Positions 1 to 9,029 of a stretch of DNA of 43,556 nucleotides are shown here, one piece after another. Numbering within the stretch: the first letter of the stretch is position 1; every line of letters starts with the position of its first letter. This stretch comes from Pectinatus frisingensis (GTDB lineage Bacteria > Bacillota > Negativicutes > Selenomonadales > Selenomonadaceae), in the NCBI RefSeq assembly GCF_015732285.1, contig NZ_WIQU01000045.1, forward strand, positions 1-43,556, written 5' to 3'. The notes beneath the pieces are model-generated. The model had not been told where the DNA came from. It saw only the letters and a list, made by a program, of their open reading frames with translations, and ran no database searches. Both the position numbers and the translations under genes were made by a program.

Positions 1-93
1 TATAAACATTCTGCCCATTCCCACCTTGTTTACAAAAATCATCATATTATCTGTAATCAGGTTGAATCCATAAGGATAAATAAAACTAACTTA

Positions 94-798
94 TTATACA
101 TTACTTCTTTGCCCGTAATAGGCATGTGCACCGTGTTTGCGTAAAAAATGCTTATCTAAAAGCTCTTGCTGCATTTTTGTTTGTTTATTATTGAGAGTAA
201 CCGAATGATATGCCATAAAAGCTATTTCTTCAAGAATTACAGCCTTTTTTACAGCTGTCTTCGGGTCTTTTCCCCATGCAAAAGGTCCATGGGAATGAAC
301 TAATACCCCAGGTACTGCCATCATATCAATATCTCTGTCATGAAATGTTTCTACTATAACTTTTCCTGTTTCTTTTTCATATTTTCCCTCAATTTCAACA
401 TGTGTCATTGCCCTGGTGCAGGGAATAGCTCCATGAAAATCATCGGCATGTGTTGTTCCCAGTGCCGGAATATCTTCGCAGGCCTGTGCCCAAGAGGTTG
501 CATAACGCGAATGGGTATGCACTATACCTCCTATATAGGGGCAGGCCTTATAAAGTTCAATATGTGTATCTGTATCAGAAGACGGCGCATAATTTCCTTC
601 CACAACATTGCCATTCATATCAACAACCACCATGTCTTCCACTCGCATTGTCCTATATTCTATACCTGATGGTTTTATTACAATCAAGTTTCTTTTTTTA
701 TCAATACCTGATACATTTCCCCATGTGAATGTGACCATTTTATATTTAGGCAATAATTCATTTGCCTCAAAAACTGTTTTCTTCAATTCTTCCAGCAT
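94..798 (-). CDS. araD: L-ribulose-5-phosphate 4-epimerase (AraD/UlaF/SgbE family)
   Basis: Class II aldolase-fold enzyme interconverting L-ribulose-5-phosphate and D-xylulose-5-phosphate in the cytoplasm. The 234-residue length is normal for the family. Metal-binding histidines are visible in HTHS (H94, H96) and in [10 protein letters not shown] (H168, H170), and the N-terminal TWGNVSG and the KPSG phosphate-site motif are present. AGGAG lies just upstream of the ATG. It is the last gene visible of a minus-strand operon with a PTS and an AraM-like dehydrogenase, so it probably feeds the product of that dehydrogenase into the pentose phosphate pathway. UlaF or SgbE specificity cannot be separated from AraD by eye. 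Confidence 0.93.
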   Translation of the reverse strand: MLEELKKTVFEANELLPKYKMVTFTWGNVSGIDKKRNLIVIKPSGIEYRTMRVEDMVVVDMNGNVVEGNYAPSSDTDTHIELYKACPYIGGIVHTHSRYATSWAQACEDIPALGTTHADDFHGAIPCTRAMTHVEIEGKYEKETGKVIVETFHDRDIDMMAVPGVLVHSHGPFAWGKDPKTAVKKAVILEEIAFMAYHSVTLNNKQTKMQQELLDKHFLRKHGAHAYYGQRSNV

Positions 799-861
799 AT
801 CATTATTCTCCTATAACATCCGTCTTTCTTATCTTCATGCCATTAATTCAACAGCTAACTT

Positions 862-2211
862 CTACTTCAGGTTCATGACCTGTTCACCCACTATATCCGC
901 AGCTTCTTCTAATTGACCAAAATCATATAATAATTGCAACAATCCATATCTGTTTCGTAACTCCTTAGCATATACAATAGCTATTTTCAGCATATCGATC
1001 GTTATTCCGACTTGATCAGGCCGATACGGTTCATCAATCTTTTTCATCCGGTGTACAGTTTCTTCTATTGTCGGCAGTTTACTAATCAGTTCTTGAATCT
1101 TGCTGCTATTTTTAATTACAGCCTTTCTTCGTCTTTGTACATTAATATCACTATTTTTATTTACCTTTTCCTCCAATGCTATTACACTTGGACCAGCCGG
1201 ACCATATATTTCAAGCATCTTATTATTCCATGCGGTTTTATCAAATAACGGTGATGGCAACATTTCCAAATCATCCTTGGACAGCATTTGAGCCGCATAT
1301 TTATACAGATGCAATGCCACAACTGTCCCTATACCTACTTTAGTTCCATGCAATACCCCATGTTTTCCCTGCTGGAGAAATTTCATTTCCCAATAATGCG
1401 ACATATGGTGCTCACTCCCAGAAGCCGGACGTGAATTACCACTGTAACTCATACCCACACCAGCCAATATCAAAGCTTCCATCACTGCTCCTATAGCATT
1501 ACCATTACGTTGTGCAATACCTGAATCGGCAGCTTTTGCGACTTCACTGACAGCATCTTTCATAATCTGCGCAATAAAATTACAATAATATTCACCCGTA
1601 ACTATATGTGCCAGCTGCCAATCAGTCAAACATATATACTTACCAAAAATATCACCGGCACCAGAAGTTATCATATGAAGCGGTGCATCTTTCAATATGT
1701 CCGTATCCCCAATAATAGCTGCCGGGCGGCCAACTTTCTCATAAGTAGTTTTTAGATTATTTATTATAAGCGGTGCCACGTCAGAAGCATATCCATCCAT
1801 AGAAGGAGCAGTTGCTATTATAAAGTAATTATTTTTTAATTTGTGAGAACAAAATCTGCATAAATCATTAATCGTACCTGAGCCAATACCGACTATCAAA
1901 TCACAATCATCAGGAATATGCGTCATTATCCGCCCTATTGCCTTTTCGTCAGGTATAAGATCAACATCATCAAATATAAACTTACTATATTCGATATTTG
2001 CATTATTTAATGCCTTATATACCGGTGCTCCGGCTATCTTTTCCGTATTCACGTCCGCAACTATACATATATGCTTATAATTATCCGTTTTAATATAGTC
2101 CGGCAGCCTGTCAATCACATTTTTTCCAACATCAATATGTCGTATATCACATTCATGTTCACGACCACATGTACAAGAAATTTTTTTGTTTAAATATTTA
2201 TTCCAATCCAT
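862..2211 (-). CDS. AraM/EgsA-type sn-glycerol-1-phosphate dehydrogenase family protein
   Basis: Metal-dependent NAD(P)-linked alcohol dehydrogenase of the iron-containing/dehydroquinate synthase superfamily, closest to AraM/EgsA. Visible are the nucleotide-binding GIGSGTINDL segment, the metal-ligand aspartate in APSMDGYASDV (about residue 135) and the histidines in SEHHMSHYWE and HGVLHGTKVG (about 265-290). I prefer the ATG at 2211, preceded by GGGGG at a 6-base spacing, over an ATG at 2235. Known AraM makes glycerol-1-phosphate from DHAP, but it also occurs in arabinose operons. Here it lies between a PTS and an L-ribulose-5-P epimerase, so a pentitol-phosphate substrate is plausible. That is inference from context. 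Confidence 0.85.
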   Translation of the reverse strand: MDWNKYLNKKISCTCGREHECDIRHIDVGKNVIDRLPDYIKTDNYKHICIVADVNTEKIAGAPVYKALNNANIEYSKFIFDDVDLIPDEKAIGRIMTHIPDDCDLIVGIGSGTINDLCRFCSHKLKNNYFIIATAPSMDGYASDVAPLIINNLKTTYEKVGRPAAIIGDTDILKDAPLHMITSGAGDIFGKYICLTDWQLAHIVTGEYYCNFIAQIMKDAVSEVAKAADSGIAQRNGNAIGAVMEALILAGVGMSYSGNSRPASGSEHHMSHYWEMKFLQQGKHGVLHGTKVGIGTVVALHLYKYAAQMLSKDDLEMLPSPLFDKTAWNNKMLEIYGPAGPSVIALEEKVNKNSDINVQRRRKAVIKNSSKIQELISKLPTIEETVHRMKKIDEPYRPDQVGITIDMLKIAIVYAKELRNRYGLLQLLYDFGQLEEAADIVGEQVMNLK

Positions 2212-2252
2212 CATTTTCCCCCATGCATAAATCATTTACCAAACATGTTTTT

Positions 2253-2391
2253 GGGGTTGTCGTATGTCCCTATTTTCATCTATAAATGTGCAACATTTCA
2301 CCATCTTTATTCCTTTAAAAGAACAAGAAATCGTGCCGTATTGGTATAACTTACACCTTTATGAGTTCAATACTGTCAATACAACAACCCC
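2253..2391 (+). repeat. Dispersed structured element, copy A
   Basis: First of three related non-coding elements. The ends pair: GGGGTTGTCGTAT at 2253-2265 matches ATACAACAACCCC at 2379-2391 with one C-A mismatch. Blocks shared with the other copies are TTTTCAT..ATAAAT near 2273-2287 and ACCTTTATGAG near 2355-2365. An internal imperfect hairpin lies near 2304-2328. It fills the gap between two minus-strand operon genes, so its plus-strand form is antisense to the operon transcript. This copy has no U-run after the closing stem. Confidence 0.6.
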
Positions 2392-2408
2392 GATCAAATC
2401 AAAACTTA

Positions 2409-3830
2409 TCAAGCTGCCATTTCATCATTTTCAGCGCCTGCATTTTTCATAGCCTGTTTTTGTAAGTAATCATTTATCTTACTATTATTCTTTCTAAATA
2501 ATAGCCACAAAACAAAATATACGCCTGTTGCTATTCCGATAAACAAAGGATTAGCTGTAAGAAAAGCTAAAAATACTAATCCAATTAACGGTTTACCCAA
2601 AATATTAAAACTTGTTATAAGTAAAGCTCCGGCAGGAATAGCAACTCCCACCCCCACTGCCATGTCAGTAAATAATGGTGCTGTATAAGTACATACATAA
2701 AGTCCTAACCCAAACCAAATAGTTCCTGATATCAATATTTTAGCAATATTTCCATTATGCACAGCAACAAGTCCCTGAACCATATATGGCAGTGCCAATA
2801 AATCCACCACAGGCAGAACACTATTTCCCGGCAGGATCATCGCTACTACAAGCATTATCGGTATAAGAAGCAAACCGGAAATAAGTGTTGCCGGTTCACC
2901 ATAACCAACAGCATCATTCACAGCAATATACCACTCCCTATTGCCGCTTTTTTTCATAAATACACGTGCTGCTTCCGTAATCGGAGCAAATGCCTGTGCA
3001 AACATACTGGCAATTTTAGGGAAAATGGCCATAATTGCACTTGTTGCAATAGCAACTTTTAAAATCTGTCCCCATGCAGCCATAGTAAAAATATCATGTA
3101 TATTCCCTAGTATTCCAATGAAAGCTCCCAAAAAAAGCCCTAATGTCATTGGTTCACCTAAAAACCCAAATTTTTGCTGTAAATACGCCGGATTTAACTT
3201 CACTTTGTTCAATCCCAGCATATTATATATAGGATCTGCCACTACTGCAAAGATTGATGCTTCGACATTGTGCATCGCAATAATAGTACAATTAGGATAT
3301 TTATAATAAGTGGACCATCTTTTCGCCACTAGTTCAGAAATAAGTAATGAATATAAATTCAAAAGAACCATACATGCTATTCCCAATACAAAATTACCGG
3401 TAACACCTATCACCATTGCGCCCCAAACCATATAAGAATAGTTATTCCATAAGTCTGATGGTTGAAAAATATTTGTCCATTTGACAAGGAACAATATCGT
3501 CTGAAGTGCTATGCCCAATCCTAAATAAATCATTCCGGCAGTAGTAGAAAAGCCTACCAATGCCGTTGCCTGCCAGCCAACATCAAATACCGGAAGATGT
3601 ATTCCCGATGAATTAACCATTTGATTTATCACCGGAGTGATAATTGGTGTAAAGGAATTTAATATAAGTGTAAATCCTTGTAAACCTACACCAGCATAAA
3701 CAGCTGATAAAAATGATTTCTGTGTTGTAACTTTAAATATTCTGGCAATGACAAAAATAATTATTGGCACAATAATGGCAGGACCAAAATTATCAATAAT
3801 AGTTTTCATCATAATCAATATTGAATCCAT
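2409..3830 (-). CDS. PTS system galactitol-type EIIC permease (GatC family)
   Basis: Integral membrane component that moves the sugar alcohol across the cytoplasmic membrane for phosphorylation by EIIB. The 473 residues are largely hydrophobic with roughly ten to twelve membrane segments. The N-terminal IIDNFGPAIIVPIIIF stretch and the motifs GLGIALQTILFLVKW and NDAVGYGEPATLISG are typical of the GatC/SgcC family. The ATG at 3830 follows AAGGAGG. It is encoded right after the IIB gene and a 25-codon ORF. Substrate is probably a pentitol or hexitol; the downstream epimerase and dehydrogenase favour a pentitol. Confidence 0.92.
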   Translation of the reverse strand: MDSILIMMKTIIDNFGPAIIVPIIIFVIARIFKVTTQKSFLSAVYAGVGLQGFTLILNSFTPIITPVINQMVNSSGIHLPVFDVGWQATALVGFSTTAGMIYLGLGIALQTILFLVKWTNIFQPSDLWNNYSYMVWGAMVIGVTGNFVLGIACMVLLNLYSLLISELVAKRWSTYYKYPNCTIIAMHNVEASIFAVVADPIYNMLGLNKVKLNPAYLQQKFGFLGEPMTLGLFLGAFIGILGNIHDIFTMAAWGQILKVAIATSAIMAIFPKIASMFAQAFAPITEAARVFMKKSGNREWYIAVNDAVGYGEPATLISGLLLIPIMLVVAMILPGNSVLPVVDLLALPYMVQGLVAVHNGNIAKILISGTIWFGLGLYVCTYTAPLFTDMAVGVGVAIPAGALLITSFNILGKPLIGLVFLAFLTANPLFIGIATGVYFVLWLLFRKNNSKINDYLQKQAMKNAGAENDEMAA

Positions 3831-3836
3831 AATAAA

Positions 3837-3914
3837 TTACTGCCTCCTTTTTAGTTGCTCATAATAATCTTCAATCTTTAATATATCCTTTGCCGATTCA
3901 ATTACTGGTATCAT
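3837..3914 (-). CDS. Candidate 25-residue ORF coupled to the IIB gene
   Basis: The ATG (3914-3912) overlaps the IIB stop codon as ATGA, and the ORF ends at a TAA at 3839-3837. The predicted peptide begins MIPVIESAKDIL and ends YYEQLKRRQ, with no signal peptide or membrane segment. The ribosome binding site of the IIC gene (AAGGAGG) lies inside its last codons, so translating it would carry ribosomes onto the IIC start. It may be a coupling device rather than a functional peptide. I know no family for it. Confidence 0.35.
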   Translation of the reverse strand: MIPVIESAKDILKIEDYYEQLKRRQ

Positions 3915-4219
3915 TTATCAGCAGATATTTTTTCAATGGTTTTTAATACATTATCTAAAAATTCTTCTTCCCCAATACCTGTAAGACAAGCAAACGCATT
4001 AAGTGTAGGGATTCCATAATCACCGGGAACTAGCGGACTTGTATAGGTAATTAAATCAAATCGTCCCGATTTTGCCAAATTCAATGCTTCAGTAGGTCTT
4101 GATTCAGTAGTAAAAACATCATAGCCTTTTTCCCTTAATTTTTCCTTCAGCTTTCCTGCCACCATAGATGATGTAACTGTTCCAGAACCGCAAACTGATA
4201 AGATGCTTACTTTTTTCAT
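3911..4219 (-). CDS. PTS system galactitol-type EIIB
   Basis: Small cytoplasmic phosphocarrier that takes phosphate from EIIA on a cysteine and passes it to the incoming sugar at EIIC. The 102-residue length fits GatB-type IIB proteins. The phospho-cysteine lies in SVCGSGTVTSSM (Cys10), the lactose/galactitol IIB P-loop. GGAGG precedes the ATG. Order is IIA, IIB, short ORF, IIC in the direction of transcription. Confidence 0.92.
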   Translation of the reverse strand: MKKVSILSVCGSGTVTSSMVAGKLKEKLREKGYDVFTTESRPTEALNLAKSGRFDLITYTSPLVPGDYGIPTLNAFACLTGIGEEEFLDNVLKTIEKISADK

Positions 4220-4316
4220 TGTGTTGCCTCCAAATCATAATATATTAATCCTGCAAGATTAAAAACATAATAATAATTTAACCAAATCTGTCAAACGAAC
4301 TATAATTAATCGTCTC

Positions 4317-4763
4317 TTAACAAATTACCCTGTCAATTATTGCTGCAATGGTTTCCTTATTTGCAGCAATCTCAATTTGTTTTAAAACGCTGATATTCTG
4401 AAATAATGCCATTAATTTAGTCAAAAGATCAACTTGTTCTTTTGGATTTTTAACTGCTAATAGAAAAACTAATTTCACATCTAATTCCTGTATAGGATCT
4501 ATCATGCTATGAAATTTTACCGGTGTATTTAAACGGGCAACAGCAATAGCCGCATCATTAACATGAACAGGATCCGTATGCGGAATAGCAACACATGTTC
4601 CTCCTATGTTCAATCCGGTAGGTAATTTTTCCTCTCGCTTAAGTACAGCTTCCACATAACTTTTTTTTACATAATTTTTCTTTTCCATTAGTGTGCCAAG
4701 TTCTTTTATTACAGCCCTATCCGTAAATAAATTTAAATCTATTTTTATCAAGTCCAAGTCCAT
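4317..4763 (-). CDS. PTS EIIA, fructose/mannitol/galactitol type
   Basis: Cytoplasmic EIIA domain protein (148 residues) that receives phosphate from HPr on a histidine. The active-site motif is GGTCVAIPHTDPVHV near residues 54-68, with the histidine after IP. The downstream segments KLVFLLAVKNPKEQVDLL and LTKLMALFQN are typical of the PTS_EIIA_2 fold. The ATG is preceded by AAGGAG. It lies 35 bases after the PRD regulator gene and shares its orientation, so it probably supplies phosphate both to the IIB protein and, through HPr competition, to regulation. Confidence 0.92.
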   Translation of the reverse strand: MDLDLIKIDLNLFTDRAVIKELGTLMEKKNYVKKSYVEAVLKREEKLPTGLNIGGTCVAIPHTDPVHVNDAAIAVARLNTPVKFHSMIDPIQELDVKLVFLLAVKNPKEQVDLLTKLMALFQNISVLKQIEIAANKETIAAIIDRVIC

Positions 4764-4798
4764 ATTTCATATTTCTCCTTTTGCGTATATTCCAATCA

Positions 4799-6718
4799 TT
4801 AAAACATATCACTGAATTCATGTAGAAAAATATCGTACGACTTATTTTTAAGCATTGATTCCACACCTTTTTTATATCTGATATAATCGTTTAATTTTAA
4901 AAAAATTGTTTCCCATAATTCGTTATCTCCCCTTTTTATACTTAATAAAAATACTACCTGCACCAAAAAAGTTCCCCACATAATCGGTTTATTTAAAATG
5001 AGTACAGATATAAAAGAAATATCACCATCATTGTATATGGGGTGTGGTACAGCTACCATATTACCTATTGCTGTTGAAGATACCCTTTCCCGTTCAAAAA
5101 CCGACTCTTTAGTTCTATGGCTAATTAAATTCTTTTTTACGGCATTTTCTGTCAAAAATTCCATGCATTCTTCTTTATTTATAAAATCTTTATCAACAAA
5201 AAAATCTTCTTTATTTAAAAATTCCTTTAAATAAGATAAACTTATATTTTTATCGTTGAAGACAATCTTGTTTATTTTTTCTATATCTTCATTTTTTAAT
5301 ATGCTGTTTATCATAATAATTTTATTTGAATCCATATGTTGTATAGGCACTGTTGTAAATACATAGTCAACCTTAGCTAAAATTTTTTCATCGATATCAT
5401 AAGCCGGAAGAACTTTTAAAACTTCTATACGTTTTTGAAACTGCTCCTCAATCTTTGCCTTAAGCAAAACAGCAATACTTAATCCGGCAGCACATGCAAT
5501 CACAACCTTTTTAATTGAACTGCTCTTTTCCGTCATTCCTTTCCTGCTTAATGCCGCACCAAAATGTAATGCAATATAGCCTATTTCATTTTCATTAACA
5601 TTTATTTTAGCGATATTTTCCACTACTTTTCCAGCAATCACTCCCATCTGAAAGGCCAATGGATAGTCATTTTTTATTGTTTCCAAAAGTTCATTGCGTA
5701 TATTCATATGAAATTGTATTCGATTTATGGCAATATTCAGATGTAAAACCAACCCGTCTATAAGATACTCATCATCTGCAAAATTTATTAATAATTCCTT
5801 TTTAATCTTTTCAAAAATTGCATATACAATTTTTTTTGCTTCCATATTTTCATGAGAATTAGCAGTGTTGAAAAATTTCCTACTTGTTAAAAGGCACTGC
5901 GTAATATAATATACTTCACTATAGGCTATATCTATTCCCAAAACAGCATACATATATTCCAGAATATCTTTTGCCACATTATATTCAAATGTTTTATCTA
6001 TCCTTTTAACAAGGCTCACAGAACAGCAAATACTTTTGCCATGCTTCGCCCGCGAAACAGCAACCGCAGTATGATGGCACAAACTTATCTTGTCTGTATC
6101 AGGAATTTGCAGTTTCTTTTCCCGCAAGACTTTACTTATCACTTCATCTATGGAAATCACATTCAATCCGGTGAATACTTTTTGCCGAAAATTTTCACTT
6201 TTATCAATAAAATCGCATATGCAATTACGTATCTGATACTCACTACCAATCAATTTCAATCCATTTTTCTTATAATGAACTATTTTCATATTATATTTTT
6301 CAAAAATTTTTTTACATTTATTGAAATACATTTTTAATGTAGAAATACTCACATACAATTCATCTGCCAGACGTGTCTGCGTCACTGTCACATCAAAATA
6401 ATCATCACTGAGCAACCGACAAATTATATATTCTACCGGTGCTATAGCAACGTCAGCTTTATCATCTTTTTTATTGAAATATTCTCTGATGAACTTATCC
6501 GGTGAAATAAATTTCCCGTATTTCAATGTATACCCCTTGCGGGGAGCTGATTCTACTGTCATTTCATATTTTACAATTATCTTTTGCAATCTTTTTATAT
6601 CTGAGCGAACAGTTCTGGACGAGACACCAATCTGTCTCGAAATAGATTCTCCACTTATACCATCCGGGTAAGTTTTTAATATTTCAAATATTTTTTTTAT
6701 CCGTTTCTGATTATCCAT
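4799..6718 (-). CDS. PRD-domain transcriptional regulator with EIIB and EIIA domains (MtlR/LicR type)
   Basis: Multidomain PTS-controlled regulator of 639 residues. Order: N-terminal HTH_11 helix-turn-helix (about 5-60, ISGESISRQIGVSSRTVRSD), a second helix-turn-helix of the Mga type (about 85-160), two PRD modules (about 190-390, with histidines in LSLCHHTAVAVSR and LVLHLNIAI), a IIB-like domain with a cysteine in IACAAGLSIAVLL, and a C-terminal IIA-like domain with VAVPHPIYNDG. Phosphorylation of these residues by HPr and the local PTS should set activity. It leads the PTS operon, so self-regulation together with the operon is likely. Confidence 0.93.
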   Translation of the reverse strand: MDNQKRIKKIFEILKTYPDGISGESISRQIGVSSRTVRSDIKRLQKIIVKYEMTVESAPRKGYTLKYGKFISPDKFIREYFNKKDDKADVAIAPVEYIICRLLSDDYFDVTVTQTRLADELYVSISTLKMYFNKCKKIFEKYNMKIVHYKKNGLKLIGSEYQIRNCICDFIDKSENFRQKVFTGLNVISIDEVISKVLREKKLQIPDTDKISLCHHTAVAVSRAKHGKSICCSVSLVKRIDKTFEYNVAKDILEYMYAVLGIDIAYSEVYYITQCLLTSRKFFNTANSHENMEAKKIVYAIFEKIKKELLINFADDEYLIDGLVLHLNIAINRIQFHMNIRNELLETIKNDYPLAFQMGVIAGKVVENIAKINVNENEIGYIALHFGAALSRKGMTEKSSSIKKVVIACAAGLSIAVLLKAKIEEQFQKRIEVLKVLPAYDIDEKILAKVDYVFTTVPIQHMDSNKIIMINSILKNEDIEKINKIVFNDKNISLSYLKEFLNKEDFFVDKDFINKEECMEFLTENAVKKNLISHRTKESVFERERVSSTAIGNMVAVPHPIYNDGDISFISVLILNKPIMWGTFLVQVVFLLSIKRGDNELWETIFLKLNDYIRYKKGVESMLKNKSYDIFLHEFSDMF

Positions 6719-7117
6719 TCTGTTTCCCCTTCTACCTTTTTCATTTTAACAAACCATTTTTTCCCAACATAGATTAACTTTTTTCCTCATATTATCCAAT
6801 ACTGTTTTTAATACTTTCTTATTTAATAAACTTTCCGTAAAATATTTTAAATTACGGAAAGTTTATATAGTTATCATTCAATATCGACAATTTATTTGAT
6901 ATTATTATTTGTGCCTTAATGGTATCATACAAAAGTCATATTATATTTTGCTTCTTCTATATATAACTTTTATTTAACAAATATCAGAATTATGCAAAAA
7001 TACTCCATAATATACCGTACACTACAATTTAAAGTAGATTTTTACTTTGTAATCTTGTATAATTAAGAATATTAATTCATATACTACCAATCAAATTTAG
7101 GAAGGTGCGGCTATCAT
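6719..7117. promoter_or_regulatory. Divergent intergenic region with promoters for the PRD regulator and the ABC importer
   Basis: This AT-rich 399-base gap separates two divergent genes. On the plus strand a TATAAT at 7058-7063 lies 55 bases before the importer start; its -35 match is poor. The minus-strand promoter is not clear to me. The only strong structure is the inverted repeat at 6826-6866, listed separately. I looked for a T-box motif, which often controls tryptophan importers in Firmicutes, and saw none. Confidence 0.4.
6826..6866. promoter_or_regulatory. Perfect 15-bp inverted repeat
   Basis: ATAAACTTTCCGTAA at 6826-6840 is repeated inverted at 6852-6866 around an 11-base AT loop. 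It lies about 110 bases upstream of the PRD regulator and 250 bases upstream of the importer, where no terminator is needed, and there is no U-run on the plus side. An operator for one of the divergent genes is one reading. Confidence 0.45.
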
Positions 7118-8125
7118 ATGTTCATAACAAGAAAATGGAAGAATACGGCTTTAACTTTCACAGCCCTTTTGGCAATAGGTCTTATTGCCGGCTGTGGTTC
7201 CCAAAAAGCCAACAACGACACCAGTGACAAAAAAACTTTTAAAATAGGCGTTGTACAGCTAGTCGAACACAATGCATTAGATGCTGCCAATAAGGGATTT
7301 ATTGACGGATTAAAAGAACGTGGCTATGTAGAAGGCCAAAACATTACCGTAGATCAGCAAAATGCCCAGGCTGACCAATCCAATCTCAAAAACATTGCCG
7401 AACGATTTGTATCTGATAAAGATGATCTGATCTGTGCTATTGCCACTCCGGCAGCACAAACTGTTGCCAACGCTACTAAAAATATCCCCATTGTTGGAAC
7501 AGCCATTACAGATTACAAAAGTGCAAAACTCGTTGCTTCCAACGAAAAACCGGGGGGAAACATAACCGGGACCAGCGATATGAGTCCTATTAAAGAACAG
7601 ATAGATCTACTCATCAAATTATTTCCTAATGCCAAAACAATCGGCACAGTTTATTCCTCAAGTGAAATAAATTCTGAAATACAAGTAAATCTCATGAAAG
7701 AATATGCCGAATCAAAGGGTCTCAAAGTTGAAACAGCAACCGTATCAACCGTCAATGATATTCAGCAGGCAGTTCAAAGTCTGACCGGAAAAGTTGATGT
7801 TTTCTATGAACCCACCGACAATGTGATAGCCTCGGCAATGCCGACACTCACTTCAATAACTGACCCTGCCAAAATCCCAGTTATCTGTGGCGAACCAAAT
7901 ATGGTTAAACAGGGCGGTCTCATTACGTATGGCATAGATTACTATAAACTAGGGATCCAAACCGGCCACATGGCAGCAGATATATTAGACGGTAAAACGA
8001 AACCTGCTGACATGCCCATCGAAACAGCCAAAGATCTTAAAATAACAGTAAATAAAAAAGATGCAGCAACACTAGGTATTACCATTCCTGATGATATTCT
8101 CAAAGGTGCTGACATCATAGAATAA
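7118..8125 (+). CDS. ABC transporter substrate-binding lipoprotein (TrpX family)
   Basis: Periplasmic or surface-anchored binding protein of the ABC_sub_bind family (335 residues). A lipoprotein signal is visible: basic N-terminus, hydrophobic stretch and lipobox LIAGC with the cysteine near residue 26. The mature part begins FKIGVVQLVEHNALDAANKGF and has GYVEGQNI and two-lobe segments typical of the family. AGGAAGG precedes the ATG. Permease and ATPase genes follow directly. Relatives bind tryptophan, tyrosine or other small ligands, and the ligand cannot be told from sequence alone. Confidence 0.88.
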   Translation: MFITRKWKNTALTFTALLAIGLIAGCGSQKANNDTSDKKTFKIGVVQLVEHNALDAANKGFIDGLKERGYVEGQNITVDQQNAQADQSNLKNIAERFVSDKDDLICAIATPAAQTVANATKNIPIVGTAITDYKSAKLVASNEKPGGNITGTSDMSPIKEQIDLLIKLFPNAKTIGTVYSSSEINSEIQVNLMKEYAESKGLKVETATVSTVNDIQQAVQSLTGKVDVFYEPTDNVIASAMPTLTSITDPAKIPVICGEPNMVKQGGLITYGIDYYKLGIQTGHMAADILDGKTKPADMPIETAKDLKITVNKKDAATLGITIPDDILKGADIIE

Positions 8126-8147
8126 AAATGAACTAGGAGAATCTAAT

Positions 8148-9029
8148 TTGGATCTTATTATTCCTACTATATCCCAGGGCCTTTTATGGGCAGTAATGGC
8201 CATCGGTGTCTATATCACATTCAGAGTTCTTGATATTGCTGACCTCACAGTAGAAGGTAGTTTCCCATTGGGAGCCGCTACCGCGGCGGCACTTCTGACA
8301 GGTGGTCACAATCCTATCACAGCTATAGTTGCCGCCTGCTTCGCTGGTATGATCAGTGGTACAATCACAGGTTTTTTACACACAAAATTAAAAATACCGG
8401 CTCTATTAGCCGGCATCTTGACTATGATTGCTCTTTATTCAATAAATTTGCGGATTATGGGTAAAGCTAATATTTCATTATTACAGGTCGATACTATTTT
8501 TACAATATTCCCTGTTTCATTTGATGTCCAATCCATAGTATTGATTGTCGGGTTGATTGCCGTATCGATTGTCGGACTGGTTAGTTATTGGTTTTTTGGT
8601 ACAGAAATAGGCGCCGCTATTCGTGCTACCGGATTCAATCAACATATGATTCGTGCTAATGGAATCAACACCGATATCACAATAATGCTTGGCCTTTTAT
8701 TGAGCAACGGTCTTGTTGCCATATCCGGTGCACTTGTGGCACAAAACAATGGTTTTGCCGATGTCGGAATGGGAGTGGGTACAATCGTCATTGGTCTGGC
8801 TTCCGTCATCATTGGTGAAGTATTATTTGGCACCAAGAGTTTTAAGAACTGTCTTATATCAGTAGTATTAGGTTCCATTGTTTATCGTGTAGTCATTGCT
8901 GTCGTTCTGCAAATGGGTATGCCACCCAATGACTTAAAGTTATTTACAGCCGTACTGGTGGCTCTTGCACTTTCTCTGCCGTTATTTCAGGCAAAATTAA
9001 ATAACAGAAAGCGGAGGATGGCAAAATAA
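8148..9029 (+). CDS. ABC transporter permease (TrpY-like, LivH-type fold)
   Basis: Inner-membrane permease of 293 residues partnering the preceding lipoprotein. Segments such as GVYITFRVLDIADLTVEGSF and the GAAIRATGFNQHMIRANGI coupling loop are typical of this branch of the branched-chain permease superfamily. Translation appears to start at a TTG at 8148, with AGGAG nine bases upstream. The stop codon overlaps the ATPase start (TAATG), indicating translational coupling. Confidence 0.88.
   Translation: MDLIIPTISQGLLWAVMAIGVYITFRVLDIADLTVEGSFPLGAATAAALLTGGHNPITAIVAACFAGMISGTITGFLHTKLKIPALLAGILTMIALYSINLRIMGKANISLLQVDTIFTIFPVSFDVQSIVLIVGLIAVSIVGLVSYWFFGTEIGAAIRATGFNQHMIRANGINTDITIMLGLLLSNGLVAISGALVAQNNGFADVGMGVGTIVIGLASVIIGEVLFGTKSFKNCLISVVLGSIVYRVVIAVVLQMGMPPNDLKLFTAVLVALALSLPLFQAKLNNRKRRMAK

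Noticed and set aside
6867-7117. T-box leader for the TrpX-type importer
   Set aside because: No AGGGTGG-type antiterminator segment or specifier-like stem could be found.
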